From: Epiperipatus broadwayi
Lineage: Eukaryota > Onychophora > Udeonychophora > Euonychophora > Peripatidae
NCBI GenBank assembly: GCA_028023455.1
Contig: JAQFVV010012420.1
Coordinates: 7,955,194 to 8,019,193, forward strand
Direction: 5' to 3'
DNA length: 64,000 nt
Made by a program: the position numbers and the translations under genes. This document shows, one piece after another, positions 43,795 through 54,744 of the stretch (its first letter is position 1; the number at the start of each line of letters is the position of its first letter). The notes under the pieces were generated by a model. It saw only the letters and a list, made by a program, of their open reading frames with translations. It was not told where the DNA came from and did no database searches.

Positions 43795-45219
43795 TTATAT
43801 CTCCCAAAAAAATTCTTTCTCTTCTCTTTCCCCAGCATTTATCATCATTACTTTTGATTTTTCTTTACTAAATTTAATCTCCATCTCTTTACCCACACTT
43901 GTGAAAGTCTTTGGCATAACTTCCCTACTTTCTGTACATAAGAAGATATCAAAAGACCTGATAACATAAACATTCCCTTGCCATCTATTAATGGTATCTC
44001 TATCACTCTTTTTAGTCTTTCTATTGCCCTCTCCATTTCTTTCAAATATAGCAAAAAACAAAATATGGGACATAGGGCATCCTTGCCTTAATCCTATCCC
44101 ATTTTTAACTCTAAGTGATTCTATATTTCATAAATGATATGTATAGTAATTATTTTCACACAATCTTGTAATAACATCTACTAAAGCTCCATTCATTCCC
44201 AAATTTACTAAACTTACAAATAATCTATTTTTATTTATTTTATCATATGCCTTCTCTATATGTATAAAGACTATATATAACTGCCTACCTGTATTTCTAC
44301 TGATATCTCTAATTTGTGTGACTGCAAATAAACTATCTCCTATATGCCTATTTGTTCTAAAGCCTCCTTAAATTTCTCCCACTATATTATTCTTTTCCAT
44401 CTATTTTGCCACCCAGCCACCATATATGCAAAAACTATATATAATACCGATGTTAACACTGCCAGTCTATAATTGTTTATCTTTCTATGGTCATTTTCCT
44501 TTAAATAATAGCCTTACTCTTGTATTAGTCCAGCTATTGGAAAATTCTATCTTCTGTGCTATCTTATTAAAACATGATAATAGATTTAATTTTGCTCTAT
44601 TTTCCAAATTCATCAATATCTCTGCTATCCATCCATCAAACCTCTTGTGTTTCAACTTTTCAACTTCTTCCCTGCCTCATTCAATTCATTTTCTGTAAAA
44701 GTAATATTTCCATTACTATATGCTTTTATATTTGTTATCACTTTGTACTTCACATCTAACATCTTTTCAATATTCATTACATACTTATTTAAGATTGTCT
44801 CTAATTCTTCTCTAGAACTACCCTCTTTTTCCTCATCATTTAGTAATACTATTTCTCTCTCCCCTACATTTCTTCTTTTAAGATATTTCCAAAACTTTTT
44901 ATTCCCATCTCTTCCACTTTTATTAATATCCTCTAATAATTTACTATTTAATTTCATTCTCTATATATAATTATCTATTTTAGCCAACTATTTTTTAAAA
45001 ACAGTTTTCCCATTTAATATTAACATCCTTTTCACTTTCTTTATTTTTAATATCACATTTATATTCTCTGCATGCTTTTTCTCTATCTTTTACACTTTTA
45101 CTAATTCTCACTTTTCTATTACTTTTATTCATCTTAATATTCTCACCTAAAACCTTATTTGCCACTTTTTCTACTTCATCACACCAGTCCTTATATTCAC
45201 CCACAACAAACTCTTCCAT
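43795..45219 (-). pseudogene. LINE reverse transcriptase (decayed)
   Basis: Minus-strand pieces: a pre-RT region at 44995-45219 (Lys/Glu-rich, KDREKACREYK) and 44652-44957 (GNKKFWKYLKRRNVGEREIV followed by an NDEE...E....FN.YFS-like segment). Stop-ridden palm blocks run through 44100-44640. At 43795-44073, FDIFLCTESREVMP and MEIKFSKEKSKVMMIN correspond to the sequence around and after the YADD motif. The YADD itself is destroyed (RSFDIFLC where YADDIFLC is expected). It would carry out target-primed reverse transcription; it is dead here. Confidence 0.75.
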
Positions 45220-45449
45220 GATTTCTTTTACTTTATATTCTTCTTTTTTTTATTGTTCACTCTCCATCTACATCTTTCACTATCCTTTTTACTTTTATTA
45301 TTATTTTCCATCACATTGCTATTTCTATTATAAAACAATTACAATCATTACTATATATTCTCTCACCATTATTAAACACTTTAATTTTATTTATTTATTC
45401 CCTCTTTCTCTATTAATACATATCTATTGTGTGAAATATATTATTTCTA

Positions 45450-46080
45450 GACCATGTGTACTGCCCCTCATAAATATTTAATAAACTCCCAATTCTCAAA
45501 TTCACTCTCTGACAAAAAAAAATTTTCAAAAGCTGTCAATTATTGTTATCTACATCATCAATTTCTTCAATATGCCCATTCATATCTGCTATAACCATTA
45601 TTTTCTTCCATTTTCTTTGAAACTCTGTATATCCTTAACTACACAATTATATATGCTCCTATTTCACTCCATTATAGTTTGACTATCTCCAGTGATCATA
45701 TACACTATAGCCACCATCCATTCTTTTCTTCCTAATCTTATCTCAAACCATAAATTTTCTTGAGACATATTTTTTTGACATAACTCCTATACTACCCCCT
45801 CTTTTTTCTTTTCTATTTATACCCAGCCATACTAAATTTTCCAATGTATTCTTTTTCTTTTCTTAGATGTGTTTCTACTACTGCTAATACTTCAAGCCCT
45901 TTATTTTTAATTGCATTGTTTAATTCCAATAACTTTTCTGGTCTCCTACTATTTTGCATATTCAAATATCCAAATTTTAACAATTTCTTATCATCCTTTT
46001 ACAAATTCTTTTCATTCTATTCTTCTCTATTACATTTGTAATTAATTTGTTTATCATTAGTTTTATGTGCATCTGGATTA
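45450..46080 (-). pseudogene. LINE apurinic-like endonuclease (decayed)
   Basis: Minus-strand frames give LELNNAIKNKGLEVLAVVET followed by HLR, matching the family's L......ADI..V.ETHL block with the catalytic Glu (E of VETH). Later come GGSIGVMSKK-like and VIADMNGHIEEIDD, matching the D.N motif of exonuclease-endonuclease-phosphatase folds. Interrupted by many stops. It would nick the target strand to prime reverse transcription. Confidence 0.6.
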
Positions 46081-46414
46081 ACTACCCTTTATTTACTACT
46101 TACATCATGTCCATTCTTAACCTTTTTGATAATACTGTAATTTAGAACCCTACCCCCTTTTATATGTTTCCCAAACTATAACATTTTCATAAAACTCCCT
46201 AATTTTTCACTTCCTTGTTTTGCTAAATGCAATCCATATTTACTGTATAACTCTCTCTTAGTAATAAAAAAAATTCCACACTGTCACATAATTTTTTCAA
46301 TTTGTCATTTATAAAATATGCCCTATCTAACATATACTTATTGTCAAATCTTGGTAGTAATCCAACTACTCACACTCTTCCTTAATTTTATTCAAACTAC
46401 TAATCAATTCTTTG

Positions 46415-46990
46415 TTAATCCATTACTCTCTCTGATGGCTCTGGCAAATTATTTGTCTCTACCGTAACATAAACATCTTTACTCCCCTGTTTCTTTACCT
46501 TATCTGTAACATCCCTAATTCTAACTCCAGGCAAACATACTATTACATATCTATTTCTATTTTGCCTTGCAATTACATCTCCACATCTTCTCATTAGCAA
46601 ATCAAGATTGTCTCATAGTTTACTTTTCCTACTTCATCTGCAACATTCTCTTCCATCTTATAGACTTTCTTATCTACTTCTTCCTTATCATTTCTATTCA
46701 TTAATTTCTTGATTTGCTCATATTCCATGTCTAAATCTTTCAATTTTACTTCTACATCCTTTACCTCTTTTTCTATCTTATTTTTTCTTTGCCTAACTAT
46801 CTTCATTGCACTACTTGTTATCCATATCTGTTGTCACTCCACTAAATATAAATATTCCATTCTATCATCCTTATCTACAGTTTCCTTCATTTCCCCACAC
46901 TTTCTCTATTTAGAAACCATTTTTTCACCATTTTTAATCACATTTATACATGATCTACACAATCATACACCTTTTATATCCTATTGATGT
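46415..46990 (-). pseudogene. LINE ORF1: coiled coil plus SGNH hydrolase-like domain
   Basis: The minus-strand segment 46594-46806 is a Lys/Glu-rich coiled coil (KIEKEVKDVEVKLKDLDMEY). The following 46415-46600 piece reads MRRCGDVIARQNRNRYVIVC, LPGVRIRDVTDKVK and YVTVETNNLPEPSERVM. This follows the SGNH/GDSL hydrolase pattern seen in CR1-group ORF1 proteins (D..IR, CLPGARI.DV, V.HVGTNNL). The GTNN block is ETNN here. It may bind RNA or act as an esterase; its exact role in LINEs is not settled. Confidence 0.65.
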
Positions 46991-47420
46991 GATGTGATGT
47001 ACTGTAGCTTTTCCTTAAATGAAGTCAAGAATCTCTCAGCAATTATACCCAGAGAAACCTGTTAGCTACTTTATTTTACATTCCCCAATCTAAGTTTTTC
47101 CATATTCTGCTCCATCCCATTTCCACAACATAATCTTTGTCAACTCTATGGCCTTTATATCAAAATCCCCCTTATCTTTTCCCAAACACAGCATAAAAAC
47201 CAATAATCCACTTTCTGTATAATCACTTTTTTCATACTTATTCTTCCATAACTTCATTATATGTGCCCTTTCTGATTTCAAGCATTTACATTCAATTAAC
47301 AGATGCCTAATATTTTCTATTCATTCCTTACATAATTTACAGACCAAATGACCCATATTTTTTCATTTTTATATATATATTCTCTTGTTGCTAAAGATCC
47401 TGTTCGAGCCTATTATTTAT
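46987..47420 (-). mobile_element. 5'-truncated second LINE copy, head-to-tail with the first
   Basis: It begins with the tail GATGTGATGTGATGT (46987-47001) and matches 41575-41680 plus 42815-43110: shared TCTCTCAGC...CCCAGAGAAA, CTGCTCCATCCC.TTTCCACA and the ELTKIMLW/IMKLW coding region. It ends in the Cys-His motif region, so only the 3' end was copied. Confidence 0.7.
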
Positions 47421-49826
47421 ATAAGTTACATGAGCGCCATCTGGATTTAAGCATCAGGAAATAAACTAACAAACGTATTTAAAACAATATTTTATTCAAT
47501 ATAATAATGTAACCATTGGACAGCTCTATTTGTAATGCCAGGCTAGATCATGGAAAACATAAGTTACTCTTGATGAATGATGATAGACCATGCAATCTTA
47601 CAAAAACAAAGTAGCAATTCATGTGATAATAATTTATTTATCAATGTACATATTAATTGATGTACAATTTATTTTCTTTAATAAAGTTAACAAATTATGT
47701 AACAACAATTCATTTACAAACTATTACTGTTAATGGATAAGCAATTCATTTCTTTAACAAAATCTTTTAATCTTTATACATTATAATATTAATGTATTCA
47801 TAGATAAGGTAACACATTCACTATACCTTGAAACCTGTCTTCAATAAACCTAAATATAATTCTACACATGTATGAATCCATAAATATAAAAAAAAATTGT
47901 TTCACATCTCTTACTACTTACACATACATATGCTCTATATGGGATAGATATCAACACTATCTTTATCTCAACAATCATAAGGAATAATCTTTTTAGATCC
48001 TAATCCTAAACATAATTAATTGCTTATATAATAATAACTATAAAGGGATAGCCATTTAGTTTAGTCTTAACTGAATAAATCTTCTATGCAATAATTATAA
48101 GGAGTGGCCTTTTGGTTCGTAAATATAATTTAATACAACTACAATTTATACAGGGATGATTTATAATGAGATCAATCTCTAACTCATTAAACTGATAGGA
48201 ACGAATTCTCCTATATGGATGCAAGCATATGTAAACTATTAAGCATTGAACCAATAATTGTGCATATATAAATAAAACTACATAAAATCCAATTTTCAGT
48301 AATCAAATATAAGTTTAACTATGAACAAATGAGTCTAATGGAAATAATTACATTATTAAGTATGGTTATTTGTGACAGACATTGCATTTTACAAGATTAT
48401 CATTATTTCTTTACCTTTTTCTCTTATTAATAACTTGTATAAAATTTATAAACTTGGCGTACATATGTGGGGAAAAATTTTTTTTCTTTTTTAAAAAATA
48501 ATTTTAATAAGTAAAGAGTATTACAAATTCACTTTTTTTTTTTTTTTTAAATACCCAGATATTTATAAATCCAAATTATTTAAAATAAAGTACAAATCAC
48601 TCATTTATTTCTTTCTGACAAATATTAAAAGTCCATTTAGGGTAAAAATATAGCCTTGTAATTTCTTAAATAAGCACTAATTCTTCATTTCAGCCAGAGT
48701 TATTCAAAATATGATTCAAAAGTGTTCCAGATTAGATCTAACTAATTGTTAGTAGTCTTTCCTTTTTATTAACAAGGCATAGTGAAATTCTAAGATTTTA
48801 ATGAATTAATATTCCAATCTGATTAAAAGAACAAGAAAAACTGATTTTTTATATCTAAAACTTAGTTTCTATCTTGAACCTAATTTTAGTTCTTTTAAAA
48901 AAAAAAAACAAATTCGCATATTATTTTATTTAATGAATAATGGATTATTCATTTCAATATATATATATATATTGTTTATCTTCCATAAATATTTTTTGTT
49001 ACATAAATTACCTTCATCAAATTTATAATTATATAATCAATCAAAACATTCCATATGTGCAATATACCCCCCCCCCCCAGATGAATCTCTCTTATATATA
49101 TTTTAAGTAAGATTGTTCGCTTATCAGATTTGAAACACCTGCACATCTTTAAAAAATGATCATCAGGTTTTTCTATTTATTTATCTGAATTGTAATTAGT
49201 TTGATTTTGCAGATTGAATATTTTAAATTGTACAATATTTAATCTATCAAATCTTTAAATACATTGAGATAATTAATATTCACATCAATGAATGTGCCTG
49301 TTAAACATTTATAATTAATCAAACTTTTTGTATGTGTCATATTCCTCTACGTATATAAAAACTGTAATCTATTGCTTGGTATAACATCCTCAAGAGCAAC
49401 AATTTTTATTCCTTTGTATTATATAATATGGATGTTAATATTCTGACATATTAAAAATATAAATGCTTGATGAATTATATACCTTAGTTAAAGCTAAAAG
49501 CTTTTTCAATCTATAAAATTATATTGGTTAGATGAAGTCATATAAATAGAAAGTCTGACTATCATTTCTGCAATGATGTTTTAGATCAAGGGTTACTTGG
49601 AAAATATTTATAGTGAGATTGCTCTAAATGATTTTCCACTGAATGATAGTGTAATGGACCTACCCGCCCCTACTCAAAAGTATAAATGTTTATTCTTCCC
49701 TTTTAGCATAAATAGTAATGGACATTTAGTCGCCATCTAATCTGTATGTATTTGCTATGAATAAATATCATTAGAAATGAATTTAGTATTGTTTCAATTG
49801 TTAATGGAAAAGTCTATAATACATAT
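47421..49826. other. AT-rich region, no gene seen
   Basis: No transposon or exon was recognised. It holds a poly-T run at about 48533-48548, an AT repeat near 48958-48973 and a C-run at about 49067-49078. Confidence 0.5.
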
Positions 49827-49986
49827 ATGGCTCTATTAACTGAAACACACAGGCTTATTACATACCTGTGTCTATATATGTAATATATAGGGTATGAGCA
49901 CAGACTTTCATACGACCTACCATTCTCTACATTATCTCATAACACGGATACACTTGAACACATATATGTTGAAAAGATAAATAATC

Positions 49987-50034
49987 ACCAATATATATAT
50001 ATATTTCATGCTAAACCAGCAATCATCAGTTGGT
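49987..50034 (-). ncRNA. Hammerhead ribozyme, family B copy 1
   Basis: On the minus strand: ACCAA-CTGATGA-TTGCT-GGTTT-AGCAT-GAAA, then an expanded (TA)n stem III, then TTGGT. The core is intact; stem III is lengthened by TA repeats. Confidence 0.75.
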
Positions 50035-50464
50035 CCAGATTACCATCACACATATATGCTATGAGTGCTCAGATATATATTAAAAGATAGCCAAACATCA
50101 TACTTTAATGAACAGACTTCAATATATTCCTCACTCCAACTCTTCAACCATCCATCCAATTGAAAATCTGATGATGGAATGCTCAAAGGCTACCCTGAGG
50201 CTGAGATTCTTGTCACACCCATGTTCACCTAAGGTCAATCCGACCCCTCATGTACAGGACATAATCCATTTAATACATATACAAGGGATGGGAAGACATC
50301 TCTATTATGTAATAACTGAAACACACAGGCTTATTACATACCTGTGTCTATATATATAATATATAGGGTATATGAGCACAGACTTTCACATGACCTACCA
50401 CTCTCCACATTATCTCATAACACTGATACACTTGAACACATATATGTTGAAAAGATAAATAATC

Positions 50465-50508
50465 ACCAATATACGTATTTCATGCTAAACCAGCAATCAT
50501 CAGTTGGT
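50465..50508 (-). ncRNA. Hammerhead ribozyme, family B copy 2 (best preserved)
   Basis: On the minus strand: ACCAA-CTGATGA-TTGCT-GGTTT-AGCAT-GAAA-TACGTA-TA-TTGGT. Stem I ACCAA/UUGGU is perfect, stem II UGCU/AGCA is perfect, and stem III is the exact palindrome UACGUA. All invariant residues are present, and cleavage is predicted after the UA. Confidence 0.88.
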
Positions 50509-50929
50509 CCAGATTACCATCTCCACGCATATATGCTATAAGTGCTCAGATATATATTAAGATAGCCAATCCTCATACTTTAATGGACAGGCTTCAATCT
50601 ACTCCACACTCCAACTCTTCAACCGTCCATCCAATTGAAAATTTCTGTCATTACATAGTAGAGATGACTACCCATCCCTTGTATATGTATTAAATGGATT
50701 GTGTCCTGTACATGAGAGATCAGATTGACTTTAGGTCAACATGGGTGTGACAAGAATCTCAGCTTCAGGGTGGCCTTTGAGCATTCCATCATCAGATTTT
50801 CAATTGGATGGATGGTTGAAGAGTTGGGATGTGGAGTAGATTGAAGCCTGTCCATTAAAGTATGAGGTTTGGCTATCTTAATATATATTTGAGCACTCAT
50901 AGCATATATGTGTGGAGGTGGTAATCTGG

Positions 50930-50973
50930 ACCAACTGATGATTGCTGGTTTAGCATGTAATACATATATTGGT
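50930..50973 (+). ncRNA. Hammerhead ribozyme remnant, family B copy 3
   Basis: ACCAA-CTGATGA-TTGCT-GGTTT-AGCAT-GTAA-TACATA-TA-TTGGT. The invariant GAAA is GTAA, which should abolish activity; stems I and II are intact. Confidence 0.75.
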
Positions 50974-51401
50974 GATTATTTAACTTTTCAACATATATGT
51001 ATTCAAGTGTATCAGTGTTATGAGATAGTGTGGAGAGTAGTAGGTCATGTGAAAGTCTGTGCTCATATACCCTATATATTACATATATAGACACAGGTAT
51101 ATAATAAGCCTGTGTGTCAGTTATTATATAGTAGACATGTCTGACCATCCCTTGTACATGGATTAAATGGATTATGTCCTGTACATGAGGGGTCAGATTG
51201 ACCTTAGGTCAACATGGATGTGACAGGAATCTCAGCCTCAGGGTAGCCTTTGAGCATTCCATCATCAGATTTTCAATTGGATGGATGGTTGAAAAGTTGA
51301 GTGTGGAATAGATTGGAGCCTGTCCATTAAAGTATGAGATTTGGCTATCTTAATATATATCTGAGCACTCATAGCATATTTGTGTGTAGATGGTAATCTG
51401 G

Positions 51402-51445
51402 GCCAACTGATGAGTGATGGTTTAGCATGAAATATGTACATTGGT
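51402..51445 (+). ncRNA. Hammerhead ribozyme remnant, family B copy 4
   Basis: GCCAA-CTGATGA-GTGAT-GGTTT-AGCAT-GAAA-TATGTA-CA-TTGGT. The core is intact but stem II is weakened and the U before the cleavage site is C, so it is probably inactive. Confidence 0.7.
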
Positions 51446-51565
51446 GATTAATTATCTTTTCAACATATATGTGTGTTCAAGTGTATCAGTGTTATGAGAT
51501 AGTGTGGAGAGTGGTAGGTCGTGTGAAAGTCTGTGCTCATATACCCTTTATATAATGGTTCTATT

Positions 51566-52356
51566 CTGTATTGTATTAATTAAATATATCAGAATGAATA
51601 GACCTATGATAAATGTCTCAAACAACTGTGACTAACTATTCACTATATTTCTCCAACAGAGTTTATCTTCCTTAATACATGTACATATATTTAATTGTCC
51701 ATGGTATATTTATGAGCATCAATTTATCAATCTGAAGAGCCAATCTACTGGATACAGTAAGAATTACACTGGTAATACTCATACACTGATTCCTTATGTT
51801 TTCATTTGAGGGATTCTCAGGGATAATGATGATGGCACCATTGGAGCACATGGATTTGTCCAGAATACAAAGGTATCATGTTTAACTCAAGCAATTTCTA
51901 TAATACATATAATATCTCTTATCCCTAGACTTTAGTAATCTAATCTAATAAGATCTAACTCTAAAAATTTGTTAGACTCTTTTATTTCATCAACCTAAAA
52001 GAAATATTTAATTAATAAACACTCTCTATTATTGGTTATATGAATTTGGTCAAAATTCACACACGTATGCATTATATGAATAAGTAAGTGACTATAAACT
52101 ATAAAATAATTACACGTTTAATAATATGAGAAGACATACATCCAGATTTTTTTTATTTATTCAATAACATTTAATAATTTACAATATGCTTTAATAATTT
52201 AAATTAATATAATGATTAACGTAATGACTGTATATATAAATTCTTTCATTATTGCATTGATGACAAGTTTGATAGATAGAAATCACAAAAACATATACAA
52301 AAAAAATATCATTGTTCCTGTGAATGGATAAGATAACTACATGTTGGTAAGCTTAC
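51566..52356. other. AT-rich region, no confident gene
   Basis: A less AT-rich patch near 51800-51880 has short open frames in two plus-strand phases with a possible splice acceptor and donor, but is too short to call. Confidence 0.4.
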
Positions 52357-52455
52357 ATTCATAACATCAGCCATAGGCCTTGTCATGAAGAGCTCATTCT
52401 TTGTTTTCTGTTCTTGTTGTCCAATCTTTGGTTTGAGGGTCGCATCTAAGATTTC
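52357..52455 (-). CDS. Candidate 99-bp internal exon of an unidentified host gene
   Basis: On the minus strand a 33-codon segment open in phase 0 starts EILDATLKPKIGQQEQKTKN and ends TRPMADVMN. It is flanked by ...CCATAG at its 5' side and GTAAGC, a near-consensus 5' splice site, at its 3' side. The frame hits TAG exactly at the acceptor side, as expected if the coding part starts there. The segment is less AT-rich than its flanks and uses codons such as GCG, ACC and CTC that are rare in the surroundings. It matches no transposon family I recognise. The acceptor's pyrimidine tract is weak and another frame is also open for 24 codons, so it may be chance. It is on the same strand as the terminal exon at 20323-20422, but linkage is unproven. 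Confidence 0.35.
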
Positions 52456-54330
52456 CTATGGTTTTCATCAGAAGACCTTAAAGGAATAGTTTATGGCACT
52501 GGGCAGGCAGCAAAGTTTCCAATGATTTACATTCGTGGAGTATTAGGTAGAAGTCCAACACATTTTACTTTTACCCCACTCTATTCTCATCACTTATTTT
52601 GTTCAGTCTTTGCTTTTCACTCATTTGTCCTTTGGGAAGCTTAATAAAATCACCCCCCTCTTTTTATACCCCACTCTGCCTACCCAAATGCCCTGAATTT
52701 TCTTCTCAAATCTTTTATTTTTCTCACATTTCTTTTAATCAATTACATAAAAAATTCTAAATACTTTGTCAAATTGATTTAAATCTGATATTTTCATTTC
52801 ATTGACATTCTTATTATTTATCAGATGAGCTTAAAACAAAATTTATTTTTGTTGTTTATCTGCCCTGACCAAAAACTATTTTTGTACATTTACATCTGCT
52901 TTCTTTTGTCTGATTACAAAATTTGAACAAAAGAGGGGGGAAAATAACCTTTTATCATGAATATAGATTTTCGAGAATTTGGAGATATAACAGTGCAAAG
53001 ATTAATAAACAAAAGAAAACAACATACAAAAAACATATTTATCACCAAATTCCAGATTCATTACAATGATAAAAAAAAAAATCCTTCAGTTAATTTCAAA
53101 ATTACATTTTATATACATATAAAAAAACAAATTATTCCTTTTAAATTTATTGTCTTCTCATAATATTTAATATATATATATAACTTCATATATATGTATG
53201 TTAGTCATATATTCTCTATGCATATACATATGCACCAAATTTTAGCAAAGGTTCCATAAGTAGTTAATCCTTGTAACAGGGTTCAAACCTGGTTCCTGTT
53301 ACAATAGATGTGGTCTCTATTACAGTAGATTGAAATTTGTTATATATTTAGAAAAATTCATTATAAATCTTATCAGAAGCATTTGTCAATTCATTATAAT
53401 TATGGTATAATTAGATACCATTTTAGACATAAAATATTAACTATAACTTATTTTCAGGTTGGTTGTTATAATGATCTATCATGTTTATTGTTGGCTATTG
53501 ATCATGAGTCAATTTAAGATTATTAATAATTACTAAAGACTAATAATGATTATTGTACTATCATTCATCATTGTCATATGCTTAGGGAAGGTAGGAAGAA
53601 ATTGTACTGCATTCCTTTCATAAGTATAGTTTTTTATATTGATAGTAGAACAAATAGTTTAAAACGATATCAAGGCAAGTGTTTAACTAAAATTGAACTA
53701 TTTGTCTCAAAGTAATATGCAATAACTGTATATTAAGGAAAAGAACACAAAATATTATTTATTTATTAATTTATCCATTAGAAAAAATAATCAAAGTTGA
53801 CAATCTCTTGCTGAATCTAATTTGGAATTTCACAATCCAATTAAGATGTATTGTGATCATTTTTAAAAAATTTAATAAAATGGCACTGTTATAAAGAATA
53901 ACATATTTGTTCCTTTAGTGTTTCAAAGCAAAGAAATAACTAGCATATCAACTTTTTATCAAATTAATGCATACTGCAGTTTTCTATTAATACATTCAAA
54001 AATTCTTCAATGTTTTGAAAAAAACCCACTATGATTATAAATAAATTGAAGATCTTCCCAAAAGATGAGTTGAGAAAAAATTGTTAGCTGCAAACTCCAC
54101 ACTTAATTTAAAAAAGATTATTAGAAATTGCCATGTGAATAAAAACAAATATACATTAAAATATTATTTCATTCTGTCCAAATTTTTTATTGCTACACTT
54201 AGTGTGACCAAGTAAATCACAAGTTCAAAACATCTGTCAAATAAGTACCTTATAACCATAAAAAGCAAATTTAAACACAGCATTGACAATAAAAATAATT
54301 TAAAAATAATTGTTTCTTCAACCATAATTG
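52456..54330. other. AT-rich region, no gene seen
   Basis: It includes a small perfect hairpin TGTAACAGG...CCTGTTACA near 53270-53302 and TA-rich runs. No coding evidence. Confidence 0.5.
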
Positions 54331-54427
54331 GAGTTTTTAGATTTAACTTGAAATAAAAGCATAGGGGGGTCCAAAAATTAATTAAGTCAATTTCCATGCT
54401 TTTATTTCAACTTAAATCTCAAAACTC
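54331..54427. repeat. Inverted repeat, 33-bp arms
   Basis: The arms 54331-54362 and 54395-54427 (GAGTTTTTAGATTTAACTTG and its partner) pair with about three mismatches around a roughly 32-bp loop. Confidence 0.8.
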
Positions 54428-54744
54428 TAAAAAAAATGTATCTCTATTATTTTAAATTTTTAGTATTTGTATGGTAAATAAAAATGTAACACTATGTTGT
54501 ACTTTAAATTGACTGAACACTTATGGTTGATATATATATATATATCACTAGATAATTCTGCTATATGTTAAAATGTATACTCTTTACATATATATTATAT
54601 TTAGTATGTGTACATAATAATACATATGTATATATTGTAAATAAACTTCACTTAAAATATATAGTTTTATTTTAATTCAATGTCACACATATAGTATAGA
54701 TATTTCTGCAATAATTTAATATATATAATCTTAATGTATATATT

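Larger units (their letters stand above)
41575..46986 (-). mobile_element. Full-length but decayed LINE with SGNH-type ORF1
   Basis: Minus-strand order: coiled coil plus SGNH hydrolase-like ORF1 (46990-46400), endonuclease (46080-45450), reverse transcriptase (45220-43795) and a C-terminal Cys-His motif (43113-42919). Then comes a 3' region interrupted by a pogo-like element (41683-42812), and last a short ATCACATCAC-like tail at about 41573-41585. The order and the 3' microsatellite tail fit a CR1/L2-type LINE. Stops are dense throughout. Confidence 0.7.
49838..51554. mobile_element. Hammerhead retrozyme array, family B (two minus, two plus units)
   Basis: It is flanked by an 11-bp duplication, ATGGCTCTATT (49827-49837) and ATGGTTCTATT (51555-51565). 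Units of about 475-480 bp: two in one orientation (49838 to about 50643), then two inverted (about 50645-51554), joined near 50645. Each unit carries a hammerhead-like motif (49987, 50465, 50930, 51402). Other shared segments include the Lys-free, stop-rich ACACAGGCTTATTACATACC terminus and a conserved block AATCTGATGATGGAATGCTC. There is no ORF that recurs with protein character; apparent ORFs at 50344-50541 and 50897-51148 are the same repeat on opposite strands. Unrelated in sequence to family A at 16109-17505 but of the same architecture. Confidence 0.85.

Noticed and set aside
44426-46041. Several plus-strand ORFs of 60-107 codons
   Set aside because: They are antisense to LINE ORF1, endonuclease and RT, and are Phe/Ser/Tyr-rich reversals of Lys/Glu-rich coding.
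50344-51148. Similar ORFs on plus (50344-50541) and minus (23704-23901, 50897-51148) strands
   Set aside because: Their conservation comes from the retrozyme repeat being copied, not from protein coding; they span the ribozyme itself.
51812-51873. Short plus-strand exon-like segment with acceptor-like TTCATTTGAG and donor-like AAGGTATC
   Set aside because: Only about 20 codons, two frames are open, and the splice signals are weak; not distinguishable from chance.
53270-53302. Perfect 9-bp hairpin TGTAACAGG/CCTGTTACA around GTTCAAACC
   Set aside because: Resembles a tRNA B box in a hairpin, but no A box or tail was found; too short to name.
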